Source of the DNA: Limosilactobacillus reuteri
Lineage (GTDB): Bacteria > Bacillota > Bacilli > Lactobacillales > Lactobacillaceae
Direction of reading: 5' to 3'
DNA: 64,000 nt
Assembly (NCBI RefSeq): GCF_020784725.1
Contig: NZ_JAJGTZ010000037.1
Location: 36,926-100,925, forward strand
A program made the position numbers and the translations under genes. This document shows positions 1 to 10,139 of the stretch, one piece after another. The number at the start of each line of letters is the position of its first letter. Position 1 is the stretch's first letter. The notes beneath the pieces are model-generated. The model had not been told where the DNA came from. It did not search any database and worked only from the letters and a program-made list of their open reading frames with translations.

Positions 1-1148
1 TGCAATTCTTCAAAGACAGGTGAATCAAGAGTTTCTAAAACGTATTTTAGTTTAGGAACTTGCCTTAAGGAAGTCTTAAGTTGAATAAGATCACGTCCAT
101 TAACACTTCCATAGGCAACCCGCCCTGCTAAGCGTTCAAGGTCATATACCTTAATTAACTCTTGCTGCAAATTACTTCTCTCAAAATAGTGGTCTAGTAA
201 TTCTTGGACCTTATCTTGTCGTTCACTGATTGCATTTTGATTAATTAATGGCCGGTCAATCCACCGTTTAAGAAGACGACTGCCCATCGCTGTTTTTGTC
301 TCATCTAAAAGCCATGCTAAGGTCCCCTGACGCTTCCCACTTCGCATATTGCGCATTAATTCAAGATTTGTTTTTGAATAGTGGTCAATCTTCATAAAAG
401 AACTTGGTTGATATGCAATTGCTTTCTGCAAATGGGCTAAAGAGCGCTTTTGGGTCGTTAATAAGTACGACACAAGTAACGCAACAACGTGCTGTTGGGC
501 TTGATCATCAAGATCTTGAGTAAGATAACTAATCTCAGCATTTTTAAGGACCGTTGGCTGATGTGATTGAAGGATATTTCGTTGCTTAAACTGAGTTGTT
601 ATTTCAACTGGTAGTTCACCATCCACAACTACTTCCTTACTTTGGAGATTAACCAATTCATTAACTGCGTCATTTGCATTATTTAAGCTCGTCGTTTTAA
701 GCTCCCCAGTTGATAAGTCTGTATAGGCAATACTAAATAACCCATTTTGTCTACTAATCGCTGCAAGATAATTGTTATCACGTGCCTGTTCACCATTTAA
801 ATCCATTTGCGTTCCAGGTGTAATTAAACGGGTAACAGCTCGTTTAACCATCCCCTTCGCCTTTTTAGGGTCTTCCATCTGTTCGCAGATTGCTACTTTA
901 TAACCTTTATCAATTAAAATATCAATGTAGTTGTTAACTGCGCGATGGGGTACCCCACACATTGGAATTGGATTTTTCGCACTATGGTTTCTCGTTGTTA
1001 AGGTTAGCTCAAGAAGTTGTGCTCCTTTAATTGCATCGTCATTAAATAGCTCATAAAAATCACCAAGTCGGTAAAATAAAAAGGCATCTGGATATTGATC
1101 TTTTACCTTTTGATATTGTTCCATCATCGGTGTTGTTTTTTTTGCCAC
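1..1148 (-). CDS. mutS: DNA mismatch repair protein MutS (N-terminal part, cut by window edge)
   Basis: MutS recognises base mismatches and small loops in DNA. Only the first 382 codons are in the window; the ATPase half lies beyond position 1. The visible part opens with [12 protein letters not shown] and then [15 protein letters not shown], the mismatch-binding domain I with the Phe-x-Glu motif (FYE). The connector and core domains follow, including the NYLAAI and [13 protein letters not shown] stretches typical of MutS. The start is a GTG at 1148, preceded by GGGGTGA about six bases upstream. It lies downstream of rny on the same strand, separated by a terminator-like hairpin, so it probably has its own promoter or is read through from rny. 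The identification is firm; completeness of the gene cannot be judged. Confidence 0.95.
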   Translation of the reverse strand, partial: MAKKTTPMMEQYQKVKDQYPDAFLFYRLGDFYELFNDDAIKGAQLLELTLTTRNHSAKNPIPMCGVPHRAVNNYIDILIDKGYKVAICEQMEDPKKAKGMVKRAVTRLITPGTQMDLNGEQARDNNYLAAISRQNGLFSIAYTDLSTGELKTTSLNNANDAVNELVNLQSKEVVVDGELPVEITTQFKQRNILQSHQPTVLKNAEISYLTQDLDDQAQQHVVALLVSYLLTTQKRSLAHLQKAIAYQPSSFMKIDHYSKTNLELMRNMRSGKRQGTLAWLLDETKTAMGSRLLKRWIDRPLINQNAISERQDKVQELLDHYFERSNLQQELIKVYDLERLAGRVAYGSVNGRDLIQLKTSLRQVPKLKYVLETLDSPVFEEL

Positions 1149-1249
1149 TAAATTTCACCCCGTTAATATATTTTTTAATCTTAATAATAAACTAATTATA
1201 TTTTTTGTCTAAATTTGCTGCAAGATCTCTGTTAATGATGGATGTTGTT

Positions 1250-1290
1250 TAAAATAATAAAGAGACTGAAGGTTATACCCAGCCTCTTTA
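1250..1290 (-). terminator. Hairpin after rny
   Basis: Read on the minus strand, AAAGAG and CTG pair with CAG and CTCTTT around a short loop, followed by a T-rich run. It sits between rny and mutS and probably ends or attenuates the rny transcript. Confidence 0.6.
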
Positions 1291-1309
1291 TAGGAACTGA
1301 AAAATCAGT

Positions 1310-2863
1310 TTATTTAGCATAATCAACTGCTCGAACTTCCCGAATAACGGTTACTTTAATATGTCCTGGATATTCTAATTGCTTTTCAATTTTGTTCTTA
1401 ATATCATGTGACAAAGTTGTTGCCTGCAAATCAGAAATCTTCTTCGGTTTGACAATCACGCGAAGTTCTCGACCAGCTTGAATTGCATAACTATGGTCGA
1501 CACCATCATAACTGTTTGCTATGCTTTCTAGTTTCTTTAAACGTTGAATGTATTGTTCTAATGACTCGCTTCGAGCACCAGGACGTGCCCCTGAAATTGC
1601 ATCTGCTGCTTGTACAAGAACAGCAATCACAGAAGTGGCAGGAACATCCCCATGGTGAGAAGCAATCGTATTGATAACCACTTTATTTTCCTTATACTTG
1701 CGGGTTAACTCTACACCTAACTCAACATGTGAACCATCAACTTCATGATCAATTGCTTTCCCAATATCATGGAGGAGACCAGCACGTTTTGCTAATGTAA
1801 CATCTTCCCCAAGTTCAGCAGCCATAATTCCGGCCAACTTAGCAACTTCGATCGAGTGGTCTAAGACATTTTGACCGTAACTAGTCCGGTACTTCATTCT
1901 TCCGACCGTCTTAATTAGGTCTGGATGCATTGAATGAATTCCTAAATCAAATAATGCTTGCTCACCAGTCTCCCGTAGTTGAGTATCCATTTGCTTACGA
2001 GCCTTATCAACCGCTTCTTCAATTCGTGCAGGATGAATCCGACCATCTTGAATTAGTTTTTCAAGCGCGATCTTAGCAATCTCACGTCGTACCGGATCAA
2101 AGCCACTCAATACAACAGCTTCTGGCGTGTCATCAATAATCAAATCAATTCCTGTTAACGTCTCTAAAGTTCTAATATTTCGCCCTTCACGACCAATTAT
2201 TCTTCCCTTCATATCATCATTAGGAAGATTAACAACTGAAACAGTCGTCTCTGAGACAACATCAGCAGCACTACGCTGAATTGCTTCAACAATTAATTTC
2301 TTTGCATTACGTTCTGCAGAAAGTTCCGCTTCTTGTTCACTGTCGCGAATCATTACTGCTCGTTCAGTTTTTAACTGTTCTTTTACTTCAGATAATAATA
2401 ACTGTTTAGCATCTTCTTGTGACATTTGAGCAACTTTTTCAACTTCTTGTTTACGTTGTTCAATCAAGGCATTAGCTTGTTCCTTTGATTGATGAAGCTG
2501 CTCTTTTTCTTGATCTAATTTACGTTCACGAACGCCAACGGCATTCTCCCTTTTTTCTAGAGCGCTATCCTTATGATCTAAAGAAGCCTCTCGTTGGAGT
2601 AATCGATCTTCCTGTCGCTGAACCTCACTCCGCCGCTGTTTTAGCTCATCTTCCACTCTCTCGCGGTATTGATGGCTCTCTTCTTTCGCTTCTAAAATAG
2701 CTTCTTTTTTCGCCGTTTTTGCTTCTTGTTTTGCTTTAGAAATAATACCTTTAGCATCATTATGTGCTTCTGCAACTTGTTTTTCATATGAAACCTTACG
2801 AATTACATAGCCGACAATAATTCCGACAACCATAGCAAGCGCGGCGAACATTAAAATTTTCAC
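1310..2863 (-). CDS. rny: Ribonuclease Y
   Basis: RNase Y is the membrane-anchored endoribonuclease that starts mRNA decay in Firmicutes. The 517-residue protein has the full family layout: an N-terminal membrane helix (residues about 3-20), a long charged coiled coil to about residue 200, a KH RNA-binding domain with [12 protein letters not shown], and an HD metal-dependent hydrolase domain with LLHDIGKA and a later SHHGD motif. Length matches the usual 510-520 residues. It lies downstream of recA on the same strand with a terminator between them, an arrangement (pgsA-cinA-recA-rny) conserved in Bacillus and lactobacilli. The start ATG at 2863 follows a GGAGGTGAAAT ribosome-binding site. Nothing is anomalous in the sequence. 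Confidence 0.97.
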   Translation of the reverse strand: MKILMFAALAMVVGIIVGYVIRKVSYEKQVAEAHNDAKGIISKAKQEAKTAKKEAILEAKEESHQYRERVEDELKQRRSEVQRQEDRLLQREASLDHKDSALEKRENAVGVRERKLDQEKEQLHQSKEQANALIEQRKQEVEKVAQMSQEDAKQLLLSEVKEQLKTERAVMIRDSEQEAELSAERNAKKLIVEAIQRSAADVVSETTVSVVNLPNDDMKGRIIGREGRNIRTLETLTGIDLIIDDTPEAVVLSGFDPVRREIAKIALEKLIQDGRIHPARIEEAVDKARKQMDTQLRETGEQALFDLGIHSMHPDLIKTVGRMKYRTSYGQNVLDHSIEVAKLAGIMAAELGEDVTLAKRAGLLHDIGKAIDHEVDGSHVELGVELTRKYKENKVVINTIASHHGDVPATSVIAVLVQAADAISGARPGARSESLEQYIQRLKKLESIANSYDGVDHSYAIQAGRELRVIVKPKKISDLQATTLSHDIKNKIEKQLEYPGHIKVTVIREVRAVDYAK

Positions 2864-3014
2864 TATTTCACCTCCGCTTCAACTATTATGTTGTTGGTAT
2901 GAATAAATTAATTTCACCGTGTAACGTCAAAAAAACATCACACAAGTTAAATTTTAATCTTGCCACACTAAGGTGTCAACTATTGAATTTATCAATTGCT
3001 TAAACAGCCATCAT

Positions 3015-3068
3015 AAAAAGGGAAATCCCTAATATTCAGCTATTAATGCTAAAAAATTAGGGAATTTC
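3015..3068 (-). terminator. Terminator after recA
   Basis: On the minus strand AAATTCCCTAAT pairs, with one bulged base, to ATTAGGGATTT, followed by CCC and five T. It lies 20 bases past the recA stop and separates recA from rny. Confidence 0.75.
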
Positions 3069-3086
3069 GGTTTCAAATATTATTAT

Positions 3087-4175
3087 TTATTCTTTACTTG
3101 CTTCTTCAATTGTTTCTTGTTTATTTTCACCGGTCTTACAACTGGCTTTATCGTCAGTAGTTTTTTTAGTTGACTTTTCATTTAACGGTTCCATCCCATT
3201 TGCAACACGAACTTTATCCATTAATTCACTCATGCTATCTGGGTGTTCCTTAAGCCACTTTTTAGCATTTTCACGACCTTGTCCAATACGTTCGTTACCA
3301 TATGAGTACCAGGCACCGCTCTTGTCAACAAGATCGTTTTCAACTGCCATGTCTAGTAATTCACCAGTCTTAGATATTCCTTCACCATACATAATATCAA
3401 TTTCACAACGTTTGAATGGTGGAGCAACCTTATTTTTAACAATCTTTACTTTAGCTTTATTTCCAATAACATCCGTACCATTCTTAATTTGTTCTGCACG
3501 ACGAATTTCCATACGAATAGTTGAGTAAAATTTAAGTGCACGTCCACCAGTTGTTGTTTCAGGGTTACCAAACATTACTCCAACCTTTTCACGAATTTGG
3601 TTAATAAAGATAGCAATTGTCTTTGTCTTATTAATTTCACCAGAAAGTTTCCGAAGAGCCTGAGACATCAAACGAGCTTGTAATCCAACATGGGTATCAC
3701 CCATATCACCATCAATTTCAGCACGAGGAACTAATGCTGCAACTGAATCAACAATTACTAAGTCAACTGCCCCACTTGAAATCAATGCATCAGCAATTTC
3801 TAATCCTTCTTCACCACTATCAGGCTGTGAAAGCAATAGGTCATTAATATTAACACCTAAGGCTTCTGCATATTGAGGATCAAGAGCATTTTCAGCATCA
3901 ATATAGGCTGCTGTCCCGCCTTGACGTTGTACTTCTGCTACTGCATGTAATGCTACAGTAGTCTTACCAGAACTTTCAGGGCCATAAATTTCAACTATCC
4001 GACCACGAGGATATCCACCAATTCCAAGTGCCTTGTCAATAGCAAGGGAACCACTAGAAACCGAAGCAACCTTCATATCAGTGGCGTCACCCATTCGCAT
4101 AATAGAACCCTTACCGAAGTTCTTTTCGATCTTTCTGATAGCAACATCTAATGCTGCTTTTCGTTGGTCAGCCAA
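3087..4175 (-). CDS. recA: Recombinase RecA
   Basis: RecA forms filaments on single-stranded DNA, drives homologous strand exchange and triggers LexA self-cleavage. The 362-residue protein shows Walker [10 protein letters not shown] at residues 65-73, the Walker B stretch [11 protein letters not shown], the MAW-type residues and loop L2 ([28 protein letters not shown]). The C-terminal tail is rich in Lys and Glu, as is common in lactobacilli. The start is a TTG at 4175, eight bases after a strong GGAGG; no ATG lies at that position. It follows cinA on the same strand with an 89-base gap. An SOS box was not recognised upstream by eye. Confidence 0.98.
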   Translation of the reverse strand: MADQRKAALDVAIRKIEKNFGKGSIMRMGDATDMKVASVSSGSLAIDKALGIGGYPRGRIVEIYGPESSGKTTVALHAVAEVQRQGGTAAYIDAENALDPQYAEALGVNINDLLLSQPDSGEEGLEIADALISSGAVDLVIVDSVAALVPRAEIDGDMGDTHVGLQARLMSQALRKLSGEINKTKTIAIFINQIREKVGVMFGNPETTTGGRALKFYSTIRMEIRRAEQIKNGTDVIGNKAKVKIVKNKVAPPFKRCEIDIMYGEGISKTGELLDMAVENDLVDKSGAWYSYGNERIGQGRENAKKWLKEHPDSMSELMDKVRVANGMEPLNEKSTKKTTDDKASCKTGENKQETIEEASKE

Positions 4176-4264
4176 ATCAAATTCCTCCTTTTTTACGGTT
4201 TATCCGATAACTAATAATAACAGTTTTAGACAAAAAAACAAGAAAAAAGTGAACAAAAGTTCGT

Positions 4265-5512
4265 TTATTTTTTTAGTTCACGGTAAATTAATTGAAGTCC
4301 ATATTGAACACTCAATGTCCGAATTGCCCGTCTTCCAATATAGGATGCAAGATGTAATTGCACGGTTTTAGTCGGGCACCCCTTTATTGCTAGTCCAATC
4401 CAGACCGTTCCTGCTGGTTGTCCTTCTAACATGTCTGGACCCGCTACACCAGTAAAACCAATCCCAATTTCAACATTTAATTTTCGTCGACACCCTTCCG
4501 CCATTGCCGCAGCAGTTTCAGAACTTACAACTCCGTACTGGTCAATCATGTTGTGGGGAATTTCTAATAACTTTTCCTTTGCACTAATAGCATATGTAAC
4601 AAAACCACCATTAAAAACAGTTGAGGCTCCTGGTATGGAACAAATAGTACTTTGGAACATTCCCCCTGTTAAACTTTCTGCTGCAGTCAATTTCCAACCA
4701 TGATTTTTTAATTGATCAACGACAACTTTGGCAAGTGTGAGGTCGTCTCCTACTCCAAAGAAAAATGGTTCTTCAACTGCAAGAATTGCTTTTTGCGCCT
4801 GATCAATTTTTTCTTCAGCTTCAGCCACTGGTAAGTCACGCACGGTGAGTCGAACCTGGATTGCCGTTGGTTGAACATAGGAAGTAATACTGATCCCCGC
4901 TATATCGTTAGTAACTTCTTCAATTTCATCCATTAATTGTGACTCCGGCCGTCCTAAAAAGTTTAGTGTCCGACTAGTAATTTTCTTTCCCGTTTGGAAA
5001 TATTGCTGGAGTTTAGGAATCAGACTCTTCTCAACCATTGCTTTAAATTCGGCGGGTGGTCCCGGTAAAACAACCACGACTTTACCCTTAGTTTCATACC
5101 AACATCCTAGGGCAAGCCCGACTGGATTAATAAGTGGTTCTCCTCCCTGCGGATACTGGGCTTGACGAATATTCTCTGCTTCCATTTTTATTTGCCGCTG
5201 TTCAAATGTTTTTTGAATCCATTTCCAGTGTTCTTCGTCAGTCTGCAACTCTTTCCCTAAGATTTTGGCAACTGTAGGCATCGTAATATCATCTGTAGTT
5301 GGCCCGAGTCCCCCGCAAACAAAAACTAATTGAGCACGAGTCAACGCGTGATCAATAACATGCTCTAACCTCTGCGATTGATCGTCAACAGTTGTTTGAT
5401 AAGTAGCCGGTAAGTCAAGTTGGGTTAGCCTTTTAGCTAAGTACATGGCATTAGTATTAACTATTTGCCCAAGGACTATTTCAGTTCCTACTGAGATAAT
5501 TTCTGCATCCAT
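4265..5512 (-). CDS. cinA: CinA family protein (competence/damage-inducible)
   Basis: CinA proteins combine an N-terminal molybdopterin-binding-like (COG1058) domain with a C-terminal nicotinamide-nucleotide amidohydrolase domain, used in pyridine nucleotide salvage and linked to competence in some Firmicutes. The 415-residue protein begins MDAEIISVGTEIVLGQI and contains VFVCGGLGPTTDDIT, both hallmarks of the N-terminal domain. The C-terminal domain carries TAAESLTGGMF and GIGFTGVAGPD, the PncC active-site segments. An AGGGGAT ribosome-binding site precedes ATG 5512. Its position directly before recA is the conserved Gram-positive arrangement in which the two may be co-transcribed. No defect is seen. 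Confidence 0.95.
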   Translation of the reverse strand: MDAEIISVGTEIVLGQIVNTNAMYLAKRLTQLDLPATYQTTVDDQSQRLEHVIDHALTRAQLVFVCGGLGPTTDDITMPTVAKILGKELQTDEEHWKWIQKTFEQRQIKMEAENIRQAQYPQGGEPLINPVGLALGCWYETKGKVVVVLPGPPAEFKAMVEKSLIPKLQQYFQTGKKITSRTLNFLGRPESQLMDEIEEVTNDIAGISITSYVQPTAIQVRLTVRDLPVAEAEEKIDQAQKAILAVEEPFFFGVGDDLTLAKVVVDQLKNHGWKLTAAESLTGGMFQSTICSIPGASTVFNGGFVTYAISAKEKLLEIPHNMIDQYGVVSSETAAAMAEGCRRKLNVEIGIGFTGVAGPDMLEGQPAGTVWIGLAIKGCPTKTVQLHLASYIGRRAIRTLSVQYGLQLIYRELKK

Positions 5513-5585
5513 AAAACTTCATCCCCTATTAATATATATACGTAAAGTATAGTCATTTTCACTAAAATCTTAAAACTATGAATAT

Positions 5586-5631
5586 AAAAAATGTGAGGGT
5601 GAAAAAAAACTTTTGTTTTTTCTCACCCTCA
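5586..5631 (-). terminator. Terminator-like palindrome after pgsA
   Basis: On the minus strand GAGGGTGAGAAAAAAC pairs with GTTTTTTTTCACCCTC, followed by a T-rich run. It lies right after the pgsA stop. It belongs to a family of similar long A/T-cored hairpins in this window (see findings). Confidence 0.75.
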
Positions 5632-5635
5632 TATC

Positions 5636-6223
5636 CTATTTAAATCCATCCGAAAAGACGTCGCGTCCTTGAATGAAGTAATCCACTCCAGAATAAATAG
5701 TAAAGAACAAGCAAATATATAACATAATTTGGCCAAACGGAATATTCCAAATAGCAAAAATAACATTATTTAAGAGTAAGAAGATAATTGCAATAAACTG
5801 CGTAGTTGTCTTAATCTTCCCCGGCATTTTAGCGGCTAATACTACCCCATCTTGTTCTACTAACAATAAGCGTAAGCCCGTAACAGATAATTCTCGCCAA
5901 ATAATGATTGAAGTTACCCATGATGGAACAACACCATTTCCAGTTAAAACGATAAATGCAGTCATGACAAGCAACTTATCAGCAAGCGGATCAGTAAACT
6001 TCCCAAAATTAGTTACTAGATGCTGTCGCCGCGCAATTTGTCCATCAAGATTATCAGTAATTGTTGCGGCAATAAATAAAATAGCAGCAATAAGCTGAGC
6101 CATCGGGATAGTTGCTCCCCAAAAACTTACAGCTCCCCAGCTTTGTAATGGCAGAACCATTAATAATAAGAAAAAGGGAATAATAATTAAACGTATAACA
6201 GTTAGTTTATTTGGTAAATTCAA
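5636..6223 (-). CDS. pgsA: CDP-diacylglycerol--glycerol-3-phosphate 3-phosphatidyltransferase
   Basis: PgsA makes phosphatidylglycerophosphate, the committed step to phosphatidylglycerol, in the cytoplasmic membrane. The 195-residue protein carries the CDP-alcohol phosphatidyltransferase signature as DNLDGQIARR followed by GKFTDPLADK, with all catalytic aspartates present. Several membrane helices are visible from the N-terminus (LTVIRLIIIPFFLLLMVL) onward. The reading frame starts with TTG at 6223, eight bases after AAGGAG; the N-terminus MNLPNKLTVIRL matches the family. It sits 26 bases after rodZ, so the two are probably co-transcribed. Length and motif are typical. Confidence 0.96.
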   Translation of the reverse strand: MNLPNKLTVIRLIIIPFFLLLMVLPLQSWGAVSFWGATIPMAQLIAAILFIAATITDNLDGQIARRQHLVTNFGKFTDPLADKLLVMTAFIVLTGNGVVPSWVTSIIIWRELSVTGLRLLLVEQDGVVLAAKMPGKIKTTTQFIAIIFLLLNNVIFAIWNIPFGQIMLYICLFFTIYSGVDYFIQGRDVFSDGFK

Positions 6224-6249
6224 TGTTCTAACTCCTTTAGTCCTCTTAA

Positions 6250-7287
6250 TTAACGAGTTGGTTGATTACTTGGCTGACTAGCATTTGCCTGAGGACGACT
6301 GTTATTATTAGCAGCAGACGGTTGAGTAGCATTATTAGGACGTGCCGAGGATGACGAAGCTTGGCTTGAACTATTTGACGGCTGACTTGCTGAACTGCTG
6401 CTTGTTTGGGTACGCCCAAAGTTAATCGTTACATTCCGCGTGTTTTGATAACGGCCATTATTAGTAAAGTCGATTTCTTGATTACCGAGTTTTAATTTTG
6501 TTGCTCGAGCGTTGCCAACCGTAATTACTAATGAAGTTGTGTCACGACTTATTTTTATATTGGTTTTTTCATTATTGTTCAATGTTTTATTTAATAAGTC
6601 ATTATTATTTGCTCTTACTTGCATCCAAGAACGATCACTTGGTTCAATTTGTAGCGTTGTGTCTTTAGTAAGTTGACCTGCTGTATAAGTAACGCTTGTA
6701 TCATTCCGATTAGGTGCTTCTTGAAGCTTAATTGCCGTTGATTTACTTTCCTTTGTACTTGCCTTTTTAGCAGAAGTAGAGGCCTTCTTACGACTCTCTC
6801 CAGAAACGGATACCGAACTATTATCAATTCGTGTAGAAGAATCGCGATGATTGCGAGCAATGGCCGTAATCCAAATAGCTGCCAACACTAAAATAATCAC
6901 GCAAGCAATAATAATCGTTGGCATGTAGTTACGCACCTTGTCTACACTCCCACTAACAGTTTTTCGTTGATTTGCACGAGTTTCAACTGCTTGAGCCAAG
7001 TGATCGGAATACTCTTCCGTTTTAGTCTGTGGCAATTGATCATCATATTTTTGCAATAATTCATTACCATCTAAGCCCACCGTATTGGCATATTGCTTAA
7101 TGAACGCACGAACATAAAAGTCACCAGGAAGTTCGTCAAAATTTTCATCTTCAATCGCGATTAAATACCGCTTTTGAATCTTAGTCATTTGTTGAAGATC
7201 ATCAAGGGTATAGCCCTTTTCTTCCCGTGCTTTTCGTAAAATTTTACCGATTTCAAGTCGTTTTTGATCGTTCTCGTTCTCACTCAT
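6250..7287 (-). CDS. rodZ: RodZ-type helix-turn-helix membrane protein
   Basis: RodZ links the MreB cytoskeleton to the cell-wall elongation machinery. This 345-residue protein has an N-terminal XRE-type helix-turn-helix (residues about 10-75, EIGKILRKAREEKGYTLDDLQ), a cytoplasmic linker, one membrane helix at about 122-144, and an outer domain with the RodZ/DUF4115 beta-rich segment (about 200-290, ending NGRYQNTRNVTINFG). The last 50 residues are a low-complexity Ser/Asn/Gln/Pro tail outside the membrane, probably reaching into the wall. A GGAGATAG ribosome-binding site precedes ATG 7287. The order M16 pair-rodZ-pgsA-cinA-recA matches Bacillus subtilis ymfF-ymfH-ymfM-pgsA-cinA-recA, which supports the call. 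Confidence 0.9.
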   Translation of the reverse strand: MSENENDQKRLEIGKILRKAREEKGYTLDDLQQMTKIQKRYLIAIEDENFDELPGDFYVRAFIKQYANTVGLDGNELLQKYDDQLPQTKTEEYSDHLAQAVETRANQRKTVSGSVDKVRNYMPTIIIACVIILVLAAIWITAIARNHRDSSTRIDNSSVSVSGESRKKASTSAKKASTKESKSTAIKLQEAPNRNDTSVTYTAGQLTKDTTLQIEPSDRSWMQVRANNNDLLNKTLNNNEKTNIKISRDTTSLVITVGNARATKLKLGNQEIDFTNNGRYQNTRNVTINFGRTQTSSSSASQPSNSSSQASSSSARPNNATQPSAANNNSRPQANASQPSNQPTR

Positions 7288-7385
7288 TATTCTATCTCCA
7301 TTTTCATTTATCTTTACTCTTGGATATTATATCATGCTCAATTATATATTAGCTTATCGGAATAAATCTATAGGAAAAGTTTAGT

Positions 7386-8684
7386 TTATTGATGTTGCGG
7401 AACAACTTGGTATACTGAAATACCTTGAGGAGTAATAAACTCTTTTGCAACTTGATAAAGATCATCAATCGTAATAGTTTCCAAGGTCGCTATCTCATCC
7501 ATCAAGCTAGCACCAGCAAAGAGCTCCCCAGCATAACGATTAGCAATTGCTTCTGGCGAATCTAATAAACCAATTAATCGCCCTAGTTCTGCTTTTTTAA
7601 TTCCCTCAAACCTTGTCCGCGCCGCTTCAATTTGTTGGTCAGCACTTTCAAGAATATCAATGATTTCATCTGCAAAGCGTTCCATCTGATCAGTATCAGA
7701 GCTAAAGTACGCAAAGTGAAAGCCCCGTTGCATTTCGAAGTTGTAGCTAAACGTGTCATCTAATGTTTCATTATTATACAAACGTAAATAATTATCTGAA
7801 GTGTCATCAAACAAAACATCTAACAAAAGATCAATTGCTAATTTGTAGTGAAGCCGTTCTTTACCATCATCAAATTGCTTGGTCCCTCGTAACCCTACCA
7901 TCACTTTGGGACGAACAATATCCATCGTTAATGAACGAAATGGAATTACATCATGAGCAGTTGAATCGTTCAAGCTAAATAACCGTTGTGGTGTCTCTGC
8001 AGGAGCGAAAATCTTTTGTTCTTGATTTTGCTTGATCCACACCATTGTTTCTTCTGGATCTAAGCGTCCTACAAGAAAAAGGTTCATATTGGTCGGTTGA
8101 TAAAAAGTCCGGTAACTATCCATCAAAATTTCTGGTGTAATATGACTGATTGATTCAACAGTTCCTGCGATATCAATCCGCATTGGATCTTTGGGATACA
8201 AGTTGCCTAAAATACCTAGGTAAAGCCGCCAACTTGGATCATCTTCATACATTTGAATCTCTTGGCCAATAATCCCCTGCTCTTTCTTCACAGTTTCTGC
8301 AGTAAAGTATGGCTCTTGAACAAAATCCAATAGAACATCTAAATTCTCATGGAGGTTACTAGTCGTCGAAAAAAGATAGCTTGTTTGGGTAAAACTAGTA
8401 AAGGCATTTGAATCAGCTCCTAGTTTACCAAACAAGTCAAAGGCATCATGATCTTTTTTCTCAAACATTTTATGCTCAAGAAAGTGGGCAACCCCATCCG
8501 GAATAGTAATAGCCTCCTTTTGATGGTACGGGATAAAATGATTATCAATGGAGCCAAAATCAGCTGTTAAAATAGCATATGTCTTATGGTAGTCTTCCAT
8601 TGGTAAGAGCTGGACTTTCAAACCATTTGATAATTGTTCACGGTAAATGGACTGGTTAAATTTTTGATAAACTTCTCTATCCAT
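7386..8684 (-). CDS. ymfH: M16 family zinc metallopeptidase-like protein (YmfH type)
   Basis: M16 (pitrilysin-family) proteins act as dimeric or paired zinc peptidases. This one carries the inverted zinc motif HxxEH as HFLEH, with a downstream glutamate in the expected helix (KEQGIIGQEIQMYEDD). It is therefore the catalytic member of the pair with the upstream gene. The open frame begins with two GTG codons at 8702 overlapping the upstream gene; ATG 8684 (MDREVYQKF) is preferred because it lies four bases after that gene's stop, with GGTGAG upstream. That gives 432 residues. The substrate is unknown. It is probably co-transcribed with the non-catalytic partner. Confidence 0.88.
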   Translation of the reverse strand: MDREVYQKFNQSIYREQLSNGLKVQLLPMEDYHKTYAILTADFGSIDNHFIPYHQKEAITIPDGVAHFLEHKMFEKKDHDAFDLFGKLGADSNAFTSFTQTSYLFSTTSNLHENLDVLLDFVQEPYFTAETVKKEQGIIGQEIQMYEDDPSWRLYLGILGNLYPKDPMRIDIAGTVESISHITPEILMDSYRTFYQPTNMNLFLVGRLDPEETMVWIKQNQEQKIFAPAETPQRLFSLNDSTAHDVIPFRSLTMDIVRPKVMVGLRGTKQFDDGKERLHYKLAIDLLLDVLFDDTSDNYLRLYNNETLDDTFSYNFEMQRGFHFAYFSSDTDQMERFADEIIDILESADQQIEAARTRFEGIKKAELGRLIGLLDSPEAIANRYAGELFAGASLMDEIATLETITIDDLYQVAKEFITPQGISVYQVVPQHQ

Positions 8685-8688
8685 ATAA

Positions 8689-9936
8689 TTATTTCTCACC
8701 ACTTAATAAATAAACTGCCTGAAGTTTCATTTGTTTAGCAACACGCATGACGTCAGCTACGGTTACTTTTTTTATTTCGGTAATAAAGTTCTTATCTGAT
8801 TCATTAACTAATTTGGTAACTAATTGTTGTTCTAAAACATTACTTGCCAAATCATGACCTGCCCGGTATTGGTTAATCAAACTATCTTGAACTTCACTTA
8901 GCGTCTCAATATTAAAATCACCATTTTGTAAGGCAGTCAATTGTTCCTGGATCATATTTTGAACTTTTTCTTGGTCACTCGCTTGAATTCCCGTTTGAAC
9001 ACTTATAATCCCATTGAATGGAAGAAACCGACTAGAAGCATAATAAGCTAAACTAGCTTTTTCACGGACATTCGTAAAAAGTTTTGAATATGGCGTGCCA
9101 CCAAAAAGCCCATTGAAAACTAAACCAGCATAGTAATCTGCGTCATGATAATAGACAGGTAAAGAATATGCCAAATTTAACTTTGCCTGATTTACTTGTT
9201 GGTGTTCTGTTTTTCTTTGAACTTGGTCATACAATGCTTGATGATATAAAGGTGAATTATTAACAATATCGCGATCCTTAAAAGGCAACTTAGCAATAAC
9301 TTGCTGAGCACGCATCGAATCGATGTCACCTAACACAAAAATATCAATTTTATCTTCATTAATCATTGAATGATACGTTGAAACTAAACTTTTAGCATTT
9401 AGGTTCTCAAGATCGGCAATTTGCCCAAAACTAGGAACCTTCATTACAGAATCATTTTGGTAGTACAAGTCCATAAGACGTTGATTAGCCAAAAATTGTT
9501 TGTCGTCATAAAGCGACTTTATCGCACTTTTTAAATTATTAGATTGAATCCTAAAAGTAGGACCATCAAATTCTCCATCATCGATTAGAGGATGGAAAAT
9601 GATCTCATTTATTAAGCCACTAATCTTTTCAAATAAATCTTCACCAACAAAGTGATCATTAACAAAACTTGCTCGTAATCGAACCGTATGCAATGTCCCC
9701 AGCCGGTTAACATATAAATTAACATAAGCACCATATAAAGATGCCAATTGACGAGCCAAAGCCGTCTGTGTTGGATAGCGATGCGTGCTGGTCTCTAATA
9801 GGTTTGCCAATAAATTTCGTGCAGTAGCATTTGTTGGTGTTTGCGGAGTCGCAAAATCTATTAAGACGTGATTCATCTTAAATTGTTTTGTGGGTATAAT
9901 GTGCAAGTCCACGCCACGAGCAAGATTAAAATCCAC
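8689..9936 (-). CDS. ymfF: M16 family protein without the zinc motif (YmfF type)
   Basis: This 415-residue protein has the M16 fold, for example the glycine-rich YYAGLVFNGLFGGTPYSKLFTNVREKASLAY segment of the C-terminal half. The position where the partner has HFLEH reads NLLET here, so the zinc-binding histidines are missing and it is presumably the non-catalytic partner, as in other paired M16 proteins. The start is GTG 9936, nine bases after GAAGGGAG. It is encoded immediately upstream of the catalytic partner. The pairing is conserved in Firmicutes, but the biological substrate is not known to me. Confidence 0.87.
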   Translation of the reverse strand: MDFNLARGVDLHIIPTKQFKMNHVLIDFATPQTPTNATARNLLANLLETSTHRYPTQTALARQLASLYGAYVNLYVNRLGTLHTVRLRASFVNDHFVGEDLFEKISGLINEIIFHPLIDDGEFDGPTFRIQSNNLKSAIKSLYDDKQFLANQRLMDLYYQNDSVMKVPSFGQIADLENLNAKSLVSTYHSMINEDKIDIFVLGDIDSMRAQQVIAKLPFKDRDIVNNSPLYHQALYDQVQRKTEHQQVNQAKLNLAYSLPVYYHDADYYAGLVFNGLFGGTPYSKLFTNVREKASLAYYASSRFLPFNGIISVQTGIQASDQEKVQNMIQEQLTALQNGDFNIETLSEVQDSLINQYRAGHDLASNVLEQQLVTKLVNESDKNFITEIKKVTVADVMRVAKQMKLQAVYLLSGEK

Positions 9937-9957
9937 GTTCTCTTTCTCCCTTCAATA

Positions 9958-9996
9958 TAAAATGCAGCAAGAGGGGTTCCACTAGCTGCAACCTAG
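9958..9996 (-). other. Small GC-rich hairpin in front of the M16 pair
   Basis: On the minus strand TGCAGC and GCTGCA can pair across about 20 bases that include GTGGAACCCC, followed by TTTTAT, just before the ribosome-binding site of the 9936 gene. It could be a weak terminator or attenuator or a leader structure. Nothing else was recognised between 9937 and 10099. Confidence 0.3.
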
Positions 9997-10099
9997 TTAC
10001 ATTCGAATTATCGTACTGAATAATGATACGTTAAATAAGACTAAATTACAAACCGATTACGTAAATTCATCCTATTTTTATTAATCTGTTTGTAGGAAA

Positions 10100-10137
10100 T
10101 AATAAAGGGCAGAGACTATTTTCCAAGTCCCTGCTCT
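10100..10137 (-). terminator. Terminator after the amino-acid ABC operon
   Basis: On the minus strand GAGCAGGGACT pairs with AGTCTCTGCCC (one G-T pair), followed by TTTATTATTT. It lies immediately past the stop of the substrate-binding protein gene. Confidence 0.7.
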
Positions 10138-10139
10138 TC

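Noticed and set aside
1483..2700. Plus-strand reading frames opposite rny
   Set aside because: They lack ribosome-binding sites and protein-like composition, and lie wholly inside a clear gene on the other strand. The same applies to the many other short antisense frames across the window.
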